Positions 48,721 through 61,232 of a stretch of 64,000 nt of DNA are shown piece after piece (the stretch's first letter is position 1; each line of letters begins with the position of its first letter). Location of the stretch: assembly GCA_051453625.1 (NCBI GenBank), contig JBOZIK010000001.1, positions 245,526,309 to 245,590,308 of the forward strand. Reading direction: 5' to 3'. The translations under genes were made by a program, and so were the position numbers. This DNA comes from Welwitschia mirabilis. Its lineage: Eukaryota > Gnetophyta > Gnetopsida > Welwitschiales. The notes beneath the pieces are model-generated. The model saw only the letters and a program-made list of their open reading frames with translations, was not told where the DNA came from and did not search any database.

Positions 48721-51700
48721 AGAAATAAACACCTCTTACTATTGTAAACATTATATATAAAGTGGTAATGAAAACATGAAAACAATTATTTTTTATTGAT
48801 AAGTTCTAATGTATAATATTCCTATGAAAAAACTATTTCTTTAGGAAATTAATTCTTTATATGACCTAAAAAAAAGAGATATAGACTATTTGTTTATAAG
48901 AAGATGATATAAAAATTCTATAAAAACATGAAGACCCTATCATATTGTTACTTTGGCTTGAAAAGAATTCATAAATAGATACTTTAAAATAGAAAGATGT
49001 TGAAAGACAAGAAGTTTATATTTAAAGTCTTAAAAGTATATGAATATATTATTCTACTATAATTATACCAATGAAAATATTCTTAAGAGAGGTATTTAAT
49101 CATGTATGATGGTAGCTTTGAGAACTCCACTAAGGGATCAATGGCCGTGATCTAAGTTAAAAACCTTACAGTTCCTCAATCGATTAATAATAATGCACTC
49201 TTTTTAGTATCTCTTTTAAGCTTTTCTAAATGCCTGATTGGACATTGAATCTAATAATTTAGTAATGGAATAGTTCTCCTCCAAGTAGTTTGTGAAGCGT
49301 AGTAGTCCTAACTACTAATTTCAAATTACCCTAGACTCACAAGGGGAGAAAACGAAAAAATGAAGGGGACATCATTATTCAAGAAATATTTGCGATAGGG
49401 TGAAATTAATGATAACACAAATGAATAATTACAATTTATATGTCATCTGAGATGTGTTTAGTTCTTACCACAAAACAGATATTTAAAGTTAACACTTACA
49501 ACTATGAACTAAAAGATAAGAGATTTTTAACCTAGAAGAAGATATTCTCAAGAATGTCAATATTATGGGAAGTATCTATTTATAAAGTACCTTATAGAGC
49601 AAAGAAACATCTCCTTGAGTAGTGATCATTGTTAATAAAGGTTTTCTAATAGAATCATAAGTCATAGATAAATTATCATTTAGAGTAAGTATTATAAAAA
49701 TAGTATTAGTAATTAGGATGGATCAAATAATAAAGATAGTTTTTATATTTATAAAAACATATATAGATAAACAAAAATAAGAAATCATTCAATGTTCATT
49801 TATTAAAAATTACTACTTCTTATTTTACTTGAGATCTTATACATACTTTATAGAAACACCTAATAAGTAGCACTAAATTTGTAAGACTTTATTATAAGTA
49901 GAAAAGAAAATAACTAAAAGAAAAAGAAATCCTTAAACTTATTCTTCTTGCTCGATATTCATTCTTCTATATTATTAGTAAGGGTAGGTAAGAGGTTTAT
50001 TTTATTTATACTTTATGTTAAATGATATTATCTCTTAATGGTAACAATCCTAGAAATGAAAGAGGTGGAAGGAATTCCAAGGAATCCATAATAGGTTTTT
50101 TGTCAGAACTCATGATAACTATAAAAATCATATATTAGGACCTTCTTCCAATGGACTCTCCTCTCTAGTTCATGAATTTAATTAGTTAATCTATCTAAAG
50201 ACACATCAGATGTTGAATACTCTCTCTTTATCTTATATTTTAAATTAAATGATGTTAACTAAAAATAGGCTTAAACTAAGTCATAAATAATTGGATCAAA
50301 GTAGAATGCGATAATCCCATTTATGAACTTAACCCAGCTCATGGAATTTATGGAAAATTTTGAATCCTCTAGAGTATTAGTTACTAAATAATAATAGCTT
50401 CATATTAGACCTAAACATCTTTACTCTTAATGCAAATATTTAAAGACAAAATTTAAAACTCTAGATGTTCATCTTACTTTGACTGGACCTAATACTAGAT
50501 GAGCATATTTTCAATTTCTTTAAAATAGAAGGAGAAATAGTTGATAGAATTAGTAAATTAAGTATGTCCTAGGTTAGAAGAATTAAGGATAAAGAATAAA
50601 TAATCCTAGAAAAGGCAGAGGTATTTAAGAAAAACTCATGATTTGAAGAATTTTTTAAATTTTGGTGTTTATAAAATCCAAAGATGTCAAAAATTGGTTG
50701 AATTGTAAAAAAATTAAAAATTAATAATATAATATTAAAATATCACTTGTATCACCAAAAATAGTTCTGGAATAAGAGAAACATTATGGACAAGTTAAAC
50801 AAGAAAGGGAATAAGAGTTTTATTTAGTTTTTTTAAAATTCTATAATTACTACATTTCTCACGTTTTCTAAATGATAACTAAATTCTTTACTAGTTGTAC
50901 TTGTAAATTTTGATGCATTATACTTAAAGATACTATAAAAGATTTCTTATGAATTAAACTACACTTAATATAGTCATTGATGAATGTTCTTTGAAATCAT
51001 AAATTATTTTAACTTAAAAATTCAAAATTAGATGCCTTCCTTGATTAACGGAATCCTTATTTATTTTGTATATTGATCAGGTAGACTTTAAAATTCATAT
51101 CCACACTTTTAAAAACCTTTTAAAAGTATGTTACAAGGTGACATTTAATTGTCTACAACGTTGTATGTGCTTGAAGATCCTTAGAAGTATGCAATTGTAT
51201 TCAAAGACCCCCTTTAAGATTTGCTGATTTAGGAAATAAACAACAATATAAAGTGATATTCAAGTGCAAATTATATATTTTATTCATTTAAGGCCTTTCA
51301 AGAGGTAGTTAAGGATCCTTCAATAACTCCTACTCAAAGACACTTTAAGTTTAAAGTCAAAGGATCCTTTAAGTTCCCTCATAGCATTTAAGGTAAAATT
51401 TATGGACATTATATTTAAAGTATTTTAGAGTTTATAGTTGAAAACCACTTGATTTCACCTTGCATTAAACATTAGGAAATAAGCTCATTTTGAATTCTAA
51501 CTTAAAGACCCTTCAAGGAAAATGTTAAGGGAGTGTCAATTGAAGATTTATTTTTAAAATCACTTAAAAAGAATTTAAAGACTCTTTTAGTTAACTCAAA
51601 TAAATATTTTAGGTAGGCTAAATTTCATTTAAAACTTTCAAAAATACTTTTCATAAGTACTATTAAAAGGGAAACTAGATCTTAAATTCATAAATGTTAA

Positions 51701-52812
51701 TCAACATAAATCTTTGCATGTATTAAGAAAATGTGTACATGAATAAGGAACTTAGTGATATTTTACTTTGATTTACTAAGTTTTTGTGAATATTAAGAAA
51801 CTTTAAATTTCAATAAAGGAGACTCAATTTATTATAGTTTCTTAGAGTGTTTTTAATAACTTTACGAATTTATGAGTATGCATATAATATTCTAGAGGGA
51901 GATAATTTTGAGAGATTATTTTTAATGCTAGACTAAACACTTATTTATGCATATTTCCTCTAATACTTACTCTTTCAAACATTTGATTTATTAAAATGTT
52001 GCCTTTGTGATAAAATTTATTCACCAACAAAATAACATAAGATTCTTTAAATAGTTAAAACAAATTAAAGATTTAAAAGAACATTTATTTAGATAATTAG
52101 AATCAAATAATGGATAAACTAAACATTGAATGTGTTATGTATTTACATGATTTAAGTCATCCTATTTGTTAATTTTTGAAATCCCTTAAAGAGCCCAAGG
52201 ATATAGCTTCTAATTAAAAGATTTTAAGAATTGTATTAGTGAAAATGGTTAATGTTAAAAGAGAAATACATGATCAATAAAAGTCTTATAAAAACTTAAA
52301 AACCATATGAAATAAAAGTTTGAGAATATAGGTTTTCCATCAAAACTTTAATTTTTTAAAAACTAATATCAATAATTTTTGAAACAACTACAGGAGGAAG
52401 AATAACCCATGATTTTAGTTCAAGAACTAAAAATACATGATTATGAAAAAAAATTTGGAGGAGGACTACAAAGAAGGATGGGATAATAACTATTTATAGA
52501 ATCAAGGAATAAAAAGTCTTTAAGATATGCCATAGCTTACAATTCAATTCCTATTTTTAATTACTAAGATGAAATAGGCAATACAATTATGTACTAAATG
52601 ACAGATATTGTGGTTAGATTGAAAATAATAATAATAATATTATTATAGAAGATGTTAATATTACTAAAGGAGTCTCAAGGACAATGAGAATAACTGTTTG
52701 AAAATTTAGAAAATTACAAACACAAACTAATATTCAATTAGATATCCTCTTTAGTGGCCATTTTAATCATGATAATAGAGGTGGGATTAATCAACTACTC
52801 AAATAAAAATAC
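48721..52812. other. AT-rich sequence, probably decayed retroelement, no gene seen
   Basis: Continuous sequence without N. It follows the pol relic and could include the 3' part of that element (around 49090-49350), but I cannot support any domain. Between about 51170 and 51590, words of the type AAAGACCCTTCAAG recur irregularly without a fixed period. Confidence 0.45.
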
Positions 52813-53101
52813 TGCAAAATTATATATTCACATTTATTTGGTATTGAAAATCCTAGATCTTACCTTTTCTCTAAATATAAGCTAGGACTTTCTTATGATT
52901 TTGAAAGTATTCTAGACATACAAAAGGCTCTTTTTGGAAAACTAGCTCACAGGAAAAATAGTGCAAAATTATATATTCACATTTATTTGGTATTGAAAAT
53001 CCTACATCTTACCTTTTCTATAAATATAAGCTAGGACTTTCTTATGATTTCGAATGTATTCTGGACATACAAAAAGCTCTTTTTGGAAACTAGCTCACAG
53101 G
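52813..53101 (+). repeat. Tandem duplication of about 148 bp carrying an open frame
   Basis: 52813-52953 recurs at 52962-53101 with a handful of differences and one single-base deletion. Copy 1 is open in one forward frame (beginning CKIIYSHLFGIENPRSYLFS, then KYKLGLSYDFESILDIQKAL). The frame is lost in copy 2. The peptide looks protein-like but I do not recognise it. It may be a piece of a retroelement ORF. Confidence 0.6.
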
Positions 53102-55556
53102 ACTAGAATTAAATGATAAGAAAATAGGAGAAATGATACATTCCTTTTTAAATAATTATTAGGATAATAATTTAGCATTGAATAATACCCATTTTTAAAG
53201 GTTTTACAAGTAGATAATTTAGATGGTATATGTTTATCACTAATATTTTTGAGTGAAGAAATCCATGATAAGAAGCTAAAAATGGAGAAAAATGCTATTT
53301 TAAATAAGAAATTCGCAAAGTATACTTTAAAAATATGTTCCCCCTTGAAGAAAATGTAAAATCTTATTAGTCATGGTCCCAAACATTCCACTGGATAAAG
53401 CCTACAAGTGGTTAGATAGCTCATACAATTTGATTCATAACTGAAACATTCCATCTAAGAGCATTATAACATTATAGAAATTAGAAAGGTATAACCCAAT
53501 GAAAACCAAAAGGAACACAAAAGAAAATAATAAGATAAAAAAATCAAAAACATTATTTTAACCATATAATTATTAAATTAAAATAAAAAGCCTAAACCAA
53601 GTTAAAATGGGAAAGTAAAAGAACTTCTAAAAAAAAGTAATATATTGTGTGTTGATGAAGTTAAGAATGATTCTTAGTAAGTTTTGTTATAAATATAGAA
53701 GAATTAAAGTTCCAAAAATTTTCAAATGCCAAATCATAGTCTTAAAGTTATTTCACTAAATGTTTAAAACACTTAGTCATTAATCAATCTTCATAGCTCC
53801 TTATGTATCCTAAAAATCACAATCAAATCCATGTGGAAAACATTGATGTTAAAAAGCATTATCCTTGTTTACTAGGGAAATGAGTTTTAAATATGAAAAA
53901 AAAGAGAAAAAGAAAGATGTACTTATGTTTAAATCCTTAAATAGTTATCAATTAGAAAGATTTAAAATAGAAAAAAGATAACTAGATAATTTAAGAAGAA
54001 GATGGAATTCCTAATTTATAGAGAATGTTAAACTATAAAGTGGAAATTAGCTTTAATAATGTATAAAACAATGAAAAAAATTAATTTAGATGATGTCATT
54101 ATAGCAATTTCAAAAAGATATGATGCTAAGTATATTAAATAATCATAGAAGTTTATTACTAATATTCATAATAAGGATTTCTTCTTTATAGTATTCTAAA
54201 AACATGTATGTAGATCTGCAAAGGATATATGAGAAATAAAATATAATTTGGAAATAACAGTAAAGAAACAAGTAAATGTGCTTAATAATTTCAAGTAAAA
54301 GAAATTAATTAGAAACATTAAGGGTTAGTAAGGATAAGAAAGTATAAATATTGATAATGTAAAATGTAGCATTAAAGGATAGTATTGACGGATTTATATG
54401 TTCTTCCACTTTAGAAAATCTCATAATCTTTGATATCATTAAGTATGTAATAATATTTGATGGGATCTCCAAAAAATAGTAAGTTAAGAATTTGAAAGCT
54501 AAAGAATATTGTATCATCTTAGGTTTATTAGGTCATAAATGATTTCTCCAATCTCCATTTATTATTTTGATTATTTTTTCTCTATATGTTTCCTAAATAC
54601 ATACCATCATCTATATGCCCTTATTGATGATTTATTCCTTTTTCATGTTACAAAAACCTTACTCTATGCCCTTATATTTTCCACCATCATGGTAACTTTC
54701 ATTTCTTTATACATGTCATTAAACTTGTATCCCACGCTTTCCCATTATATTAATGATATATTGGATATTCTTATGGCTTTGTGATTTATTATTTACATTA
54801 CCTTATTTAAGGTTACTCACATATGAGACATACATCCATCAATCTTTCTTATCACTAATGCAATCTTGCCTAAATAAGATTCTTCTATCTCTATGTTGAT
54901 GTAGCCAAAGGACTAGACGCCAGTGTTGTGTAAAGCACCTATCATGTTTTAATATTTGAGTAGTTAAAACCTAAAATATAAGGAAATATAAAGTGTCCTC
55001 TATAATTTACTTTGATCAATCAATGGGCTAATTTTGCATTTATAATGTTACTTGTGGTTTGTAAAATTTAGTTTTGAAGGTTATATCAAACATAATAAGC
55101 TTTATGAATCCAAAATACACTTGCTTAGCCATGCTTAGATATAACACCCAACTATTAAGACTAAAAAACATTATTTTTAAAAATTAACACCCAACTTTTA
55201 GAAAATAACAAACATTACTTTATTTAAGACATTATTTTAAATTAAATAATTTTAAAAGAGAGTTACGCTCTATAACATCCACCTAAAGACTTCAAATGAT
55301 ATTACGATATAAATTAAATCACATTTAGCTCATCCTCCTTAAGTAGTCATAACTTCCTTTAATAATAAATATCCATAATTTAACCCTCTCCTCCATGATA
55401 CCTTAAAAGTTCCATCTTTTCATAGATAGTTAAAAATAACTTATTACAAGAAATGATGTAGAGATGATTAATTTCAAATAATTGCCTAATAATTATATGG
55501 TAAAGAATGTCCTTTAATTATTCTATCAAGTTATATTGAAGATTCTATTAATTTGA
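53102..55556. other. AT-rich sequence, no gene seen
   Basis: The 81-codon plus-strand open stretch at 54539-54784 is hydrophobic and rich in Ile/Leu/Tyr, as T-rich DNA gives by chance, and has no family signature. Around 55145-55215 an AACACCCAACT unit occurs twice in similar sequence. Confidence 0.5.
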
Positions 55557-56145
55557 ATATAAAAATTCTTAATAAGGATATTTAAAATAAATATTNNNNN
55601 NNNNNNNNNNNNNNNNNNNNNNNNNNNNNNNNNNNNNNNNNNNNNNNNNNNNNNNNNNNNNNNNNNNNNNNNNNNNNNNNNNNNNNNNNNNNNNNATACA
55701 AAAATCCTTAATAAGGATATTTAAAATAAATATTTTTAATAAGAAAATTTTAGTTTGTCACATCTACAATTACAAGACCAAGGAGGTATAATAAAAAACA
55801 TACATACTTTAGTTTGGAAATAATTCTCAAGACCACAATAATTACATTATTGTAAATTAAAGATTCACAATTGAATTATAAATTTAAATACAATATAACT
55901 ATTTCAAGATAAACTGGAATAATAATCTCCATTTCTTTATGCTCTCCTTGGCATTCAATCTCCAATTTTAGCATCCATCTATACAAGAAATATAGATTAA
56001 GAACTANNNNNNNNNNNNNNNNNNNNNNNNNNNNNNNNNNNNNNNNNNNNNNNNNNNNNNNNNNNNNNNNNNNNNNNNNNNNNNNNNNNNNNNNNNNNNN
56101 NNNNNNTTAGCACCCGTCTATACAAGAAATATAGATTAAGAACTA
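55557..56145. repeat. Two 100-N gaps each flanked by a 39-bp near-identical overlap
   Basis: 55557-55595 matches 55696-55734 with two mismatches across the gap 55596-55695. 55968-56006 matches 56107-56145 with two mismatches across 56007-56106. In both cases the match is flush with the gap edges, as with unmerged contig ends. The mismatches point to sequencing error or two haplotypes. Confidence 0.75.
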
Positions 56146-56293
56146 TTACAATTTCATAGCTCCTAGTATGGTCTAGGTAAGGTAAGATTAAGATTTAAAT
56201 ATTCCAAGTCTTAAGATTTGATAATGTAAGAATCGACTATTATTTCAATAATTTCATATGATGATGTTATGGAAGTGGTATGAGAAATAATTA

Positions 56294-56312
56294 GTTTTTC
56301 AATAAATGTTTT

Positions 56313-56370
<58 letters not shown>

Positions 56371-56507
56371 TTAAATATACACAANNNNNNNNNNNNNNNN
56401 NNNNNNNNNNNNNNNNNNNNNNNNNNNNNNNNNNNNNNNNNNNNNNNNNNNNNNNNNNNNNNNNNNNNNNNNNNNNNNNNNNNNGTTTTTCAATAAATGT
56501 TTTATCA

Positions 56508-56550
<43 letters not shown>

Positions 56551-56565
56551 ATATAATATATATAT

Positions 56566-56600
<35 letters not shown>
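56294..56600. repeat. Compound microsatellite split by a gap: (AT)n, then (CTAT)n and (AT)n
   Basis: The same 26-bp flank (GTTTTTCAATAAATGTTTTA...) occurs at 56294-56319 and 56485-56510. The first is followed by about 53 bases of (AT)n, the second by about 40 bases of (CTAT)n and then more (AT)n to about 56600. The most economical reading is one compound microsatellite locus represented twice around a 100-N gap. Confidence 0.8.
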
Positions 56601-56607
<7 letters not shown>

Positions 56608-56860
56608 CTACTACCTCATTTGGTGATCTATGGGATCCACTACCTCATTCAGTAATCTGTGATTTCTCATAATCTTTTTCATATATTCTCTTACTCCATT
56701 GCCTTATTCAGTGANNNNNNNNNNNNNNNNNNNNNNNNNNNNNNNNNNNNNNNNNNNNNNNNNNNACATCCCACTACTCATTCACTAATCTATAGGTTCT
56801 CACATTTCAATACCTCATTTAACAATATGTGGAATACTCATTTCCATAGGATCGCAAGAA
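56601..56860. repeat. Degenerate minisatellite, CTACCTCATTCAGTGATCTGTGG-type unit
   Basis: Variants of the unit occur near 56609, 56638, 56697, 56770 and 56808, with spacings of roughly 30-60 bases and a 51-N gap (56715-56765) inside. Each has a CTCATT(C/T) core followed by a (G/A)ATCT(G/A)TGG-like tail. Confidence 0.55.
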
Positions 56861-57119
56861 TCCAAGACATAGAAGAGAAGTATGAGTGAGGAAGATTAAC
56901 AAACATAAATCCTCCATAAGAATAACTTGGATTTAGATTCATAAAGATTAGTCAAACTAAAAATAGTAGAAGTTAAGATTTATATCTAGGAATGCATTTA
57001 TTTGGGTATCAATAACACAGACATCTAGCATCTTTACAATATTACAAGAAAATAGATAAAATAGAGATTCATAAAATAATGCATATAAGGAAAGAACCAA
57101 CAAGGAAGTAAGAATAAAA

Positions 57120-58364
57120 TTGAACCATACCTGTATCTGGTCATAGTATTTGAAGACTTTTAGTTTCTTCCAAGATTTCAAAGCTCTTAGGTCTTCTAAG
57201 CTCTAATTTAAACTCATCAAGATTTAATAATAAGGGCTTTCTTAAAGATATGCAAAATACAAGAAGACTGAAGTCCTATTTATGACATGAGGATGTGGGG
57301 GTTATGGGAAGATTCAAGAATACGAAGCTTCACCATTATGAGATGAAAGTGGTGAAGGTGGTGGAGGTTTCATTATGCCTCATCATTACTTACCTAACCA
57401 TTGGACACATAATAATTTGTCATAATAAATATAAATGCTTTTTTTATTCTACCACATGCAATTTTTGAAATGAAGAATTAAAACAATCCACTACATAATA
57501 ATTTTTTCTATGTAAAAATTAAGAAAAGGTGAAACAATTACACAAGGAAAATGATATTAATGCAAACACTAGAGATTATTCTTATTAAGGATTATAACAA
57601 AATAATATTATGACTTTTACAAAATGAAGGATTTAAAGCACAAAATTTTTCATAATATAAGGTCATCTTAATAAACACAAAATCTATATTAGCTTGAGGA
57701 CTCTATAATAATAAAATATTTTAAATTAAATATTTAAGATAAATCTTTAGACTTTAAAAAGTCTAGTTGTGATATTAACCCATCCTTAAAAAAGTTTCCT
57801 CCTTGAAACTTAAATAAGAAAACTTAGTTATACACTATAACACATTTGTTTTATATTTCCAAGTAGCTTTTGTTTCTATCTCTTCTAATCATTGTACTTA
57901 CAAAGTTAAATTTATCTTCCCTTAATGTCATATAAATTTTTGAATAAGTTGGAATGTTGTTTACAAGTTTTTCTAATCAAAGGTATTTATCATCATGTTG
58001 CTAATGAAAGATATTTATGTTCATGATAACACCAATCATTTATTTTGTTTAGAATGATCAAGAATATATAAATTCTCTTCTTTCTTTATTCTTTTCTTTG
58101 ACTTCATGAAAAATGTTCTCTAAAGGTTGTATTATATATGTATATCAACTTTAAAATTTACTAAAAACTCCTTTGCTACACATGAAATTTCAATCTTACC
58201 CAATTTCTAGGGTCATAATGCTTACTTGGTTATGGAAAAAGTTATGAACTAGTGTATTTTCATGAGAGGTTGGATAAAGACCACATAATTGATTTTCCAA
58301 GGAATTTATGAGTACATAATTGAATATACTTATACATGATTGAAAACCATTTAAATTCATAAGC
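57120..58364 (-). repeat. Repeat copy A (possible LTR-element end)
   Basis: 57640-58364 is collinear with 59466-60115. Weaker similarity appears to extend left (57120-57250 versus about 58980-59130). On the minus strand, an ATCACA-containing site (about 57775) falls where copy B has TGTCACATCC. This resembles the usual junction of an LTR with the end of pol, but no pol domain is recognisable upstream. The minus-strand frame near 58364-58260 is open and matches copy B, but is not a known domain. Confidence 0.5.
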
Positions 58365-59465
58365 NNNNNNNNNNNNNNNNNNNNNNNNNNNNNNNNNNNN
58401 NNNNNNNNNNNNNNNNNNNNNNNNNNNNNNNNNNNNNNNNNNNNNNNNNNNNNNNNNNNNNNNNAAATAAACTAGAAAAGGGAAAGAATCCATTTTGAGT
58501 TTATTTTCTTTTACTATTACTTCCTAATAGATTTTAGTAATCTAGTTGCATAAAATCTAGGAGGGACAAATCATAAATTGTTCATATTTTTTGTACACAT
58601 CATGGAAGTTCAATCACACAATCTCAAGAATCCCTTTAGAGAGTAGCTCTCTTGAATTTTAAATAATTGGTTACCTTGACTAGTTATAGTTTTCTTATTT
58701 AAAAATTATTATCCAATGTTGATAAGCATAACAAGTTAATGAACAACTCATTACAAGACTTAAACAAGATGATAAGGGTTATGATACAAGTACATAAGAT
58801 GACACAAACATGATGCATATGTCATCTAAATAGATCATGCAAACTTCATTGATATGCAAGAATTGAAATTATTCAATGTAAAGATTAATCGAAATGCAAA
58901 TGATAGGGACCATGCAAGAAAATAAATGGAAAACTAAGAATGATACAAGAATGAAATGAAGGCCATAAAAATTATACAATAATAAGATGAAAGGCCATAA
59001 AACCATATCCAAATTAAAAATAAAAGTTGAGGACTCCGAAGATTCCAAGGCTAAAAGGTTCAAAGGCTTATCCAAGCTTGAAGGTTTAATAACAAAGGCT
59101 TCTTCAAAAATGAAAGTAATGAGAAAGAGAAAGGAGGTTCTTATTTATAATTAAGATTTGGTGGAGTGCAAAGAGCCACAAGAATATAAAAAGATACCAT
59201 CATAAAGAATAACAGTCAGGATGGTAAAAACCACCCTTATTCCATTTCTTGCTAGACCACTGCGTGCATTAATATCATAACAATAAATAGTAATGCTCAT
59301 CATGCAATAATGAGTAATTTTCCAAAGCCATACTTAAACTATTTTTTAGATATAAGTGCAACAACTACAAAATTTTAACCACAAACATGATAATTAAATC
59401 ATAATAATTTTCAACAAGAACAATGTTATGACTACTACAAAATATGAGGTATTATTATATAAAAT
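58365..59465. other. Gap and AT-rich sequence between the two repeat copies
   Basis: It begins with a 100-N gap (58365-58464), the only 100-N gap in the window where I could not see a repeated flank. No gene seen. The right part (about 58870-59400) is probably the left portion of repeat copy B. Confidence 0.45.
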
Positions 59466-60115
59466 TTTTACAATAAAATTTACATGACTAGAATCTTAAA
59501 ATAAATACATGTAATAATTTGACTAGCTTGAGGATCTAAAATAACATAATTTATTTTAATTAGACTTTTATACTACGTCTTTGAACCTTTAAGTTTGGAT
59601 GTGACATTACTCCACTCGTTTAAGAGGTGTTATCCTCAAAACATAAGCTATAATACATTTATTACCTAATCTTTGAACTTACATGGTTGAATTTATCTTC
59701 CATCAATGTCATATAAATTGCTAAATAAGTTGGAATGTTGTCTATAGGCTTTCTAATCAAAAAATATTGATACCATAATAACATCAATCATCTCTTGTAT
59801 ATGTAATAATTAAGACTTTAGAAATTCTTTTTTCCCTCTATTCTTCACTTTGACTTCATGGCATACACTCTCTAAAGGTTACATTTATATGAAAATCAAT
59901 ATTTAAAATTTACAAAATCTTTTTTTTTGATACATGCACTTTTAATCTTATCCACTTCCTAAGGTCATAATGCTTACTTGATTATGGAAGTGTTATGAAC
60001 TAGCATATGTTTTATGAGAGGTGGGATACATACCACATAATTGCTTTTGCAAGGAATTTCTAAGAACATAGTTGAATATACTTATATATTCTTGAAACCC
60101 ATTTAAATTCATAAG
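59466..60115 (-). repeat. Repeat copy B (possible LTR-element end)
   Basis: Collinear with 57640-58364, with scattered changes. Shared landmarks are the AGCTTGAGGA stretch, the AATGTCATATAAATT stretch, TAAGTTGGAATGTTGT and GGTCATAATGCTTACTTG. The minus strand contains GAGTGGAGTAATGTCACATCC near 59605-59625, a possible LTR start. No intact coding sequence. Confidence 0.55.
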
Positions 60116-60175
60116 CCAAAATATCTCAATAATTTATTTTAAGAACACAAATCTCCTACAACATGTTATAAGATG

Positions 60176-60249
60176 CTAATGTAATTCAACTATTTGAATG
60201 TCCTTTCATTATCTAATGTAATTCAACTATTTGAATGTCCTTTTATTAT
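60176..60249. repeat. 2 x 37-bp tandem duplication
   Basis: CTAATGTAATTCAACTATTT begins the unit at 60176-60212. The second unit, 60213-60249, differs by one C/T change. Confidence 0.9.
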
Positions 60250-61232
60250 CTCTAAGTAAGAAGTAGCACTAAATTTTTTTAATAACTATTATTATTGACC
60301 TACTACCAATTATGTTTTTAATCCTTACATTAATTGCATTAATGTTAGACTCAGGTGTAAATAAGACAAGTAGATAGCTTTAACATTCTGATTCATATTT
60401 TTAAGTGAATACTCTATAATCAAGACTAGATGAATATTATGTTACTTATCCTTTGAAGATGAAAAGAATAAATGATGAAATGTCTTTAATGTTCAACAAT
60501 TTCATCAAGAAGAATTCATCAACTTCATTATATAGTTTTAGCTAGAAAGTTTAAAATATATTAACCATATAAAATGTAATGAAAAAGAAAGGACTAATGG
60601 GGCTATCTAATGAATCTTATAGCTCTATTATAGATTTAATAGATCACATCAAGATAACCAATAACTAAAAGACTTAGTGCAAAATCCTCCAGGTGATGCA
60701 TAGTTATGTTATTTGTATAGTTAAAACATTTAAATAAAAGTTTGGTACTCAATGGGATGAACAAGTACTTGTACATTTAAAAATGTTATAGTAATAAATT
60801 TTTCATCTTCAAGGATGGCTATCTAGTCTAAGCATCTTGGCTATAAATTTATAAAACTCTTAGGATTAAGACATCATAGGTAATATGTCTTTTAGAATGG
60901 GAGAAGGTATTGATTAAGAAAAAGTCCTTCAAGCATATCAGTTTGAATTCCATGCTACTCTTCAAGAAATGAAAAGTTTACATGCATTCTATTTTAGTAG
61001 AGTAATCCGAAACTCCCATTTTTACATTCTATTCTATCCTTAACCTAATAGAAGGATCTTTCTCAAGAAGATTGCATACCTTATAGAAACATAGAAAATT
61101 ATCTTGAAAATCTAATCAAAGACTTTCATGTAATTTGATTAGAATGGGAAAATAAGTTTAATGATAAATGGAAAGGTTACAAACCTTTACTAGAAAAACG
61201 AATTTAAAAACTATCTGTTACAATAATATTTT
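60250..61232. other. AT-rich sequence, no gene seen
   Basis: No domain, RNA gene or repeat unit recognised. Confidence 0.5.

Noticed and set aside
52813-53101. CRISPR-like or other short regularly spaced repeat array
   Set aside because: There are only two long adjacent units and no spacers; nothing in the window has repeat-spacer periodicity, and the DNA is clearly from a plant nucleus.
54539-54784. 81-codon hydrophobic plus-strand open stretch
   Set aside because: Its Ile/Leu/Tyr/Phe composition is what T-rich DNA gives by chance; there is no family motif or repeat support.
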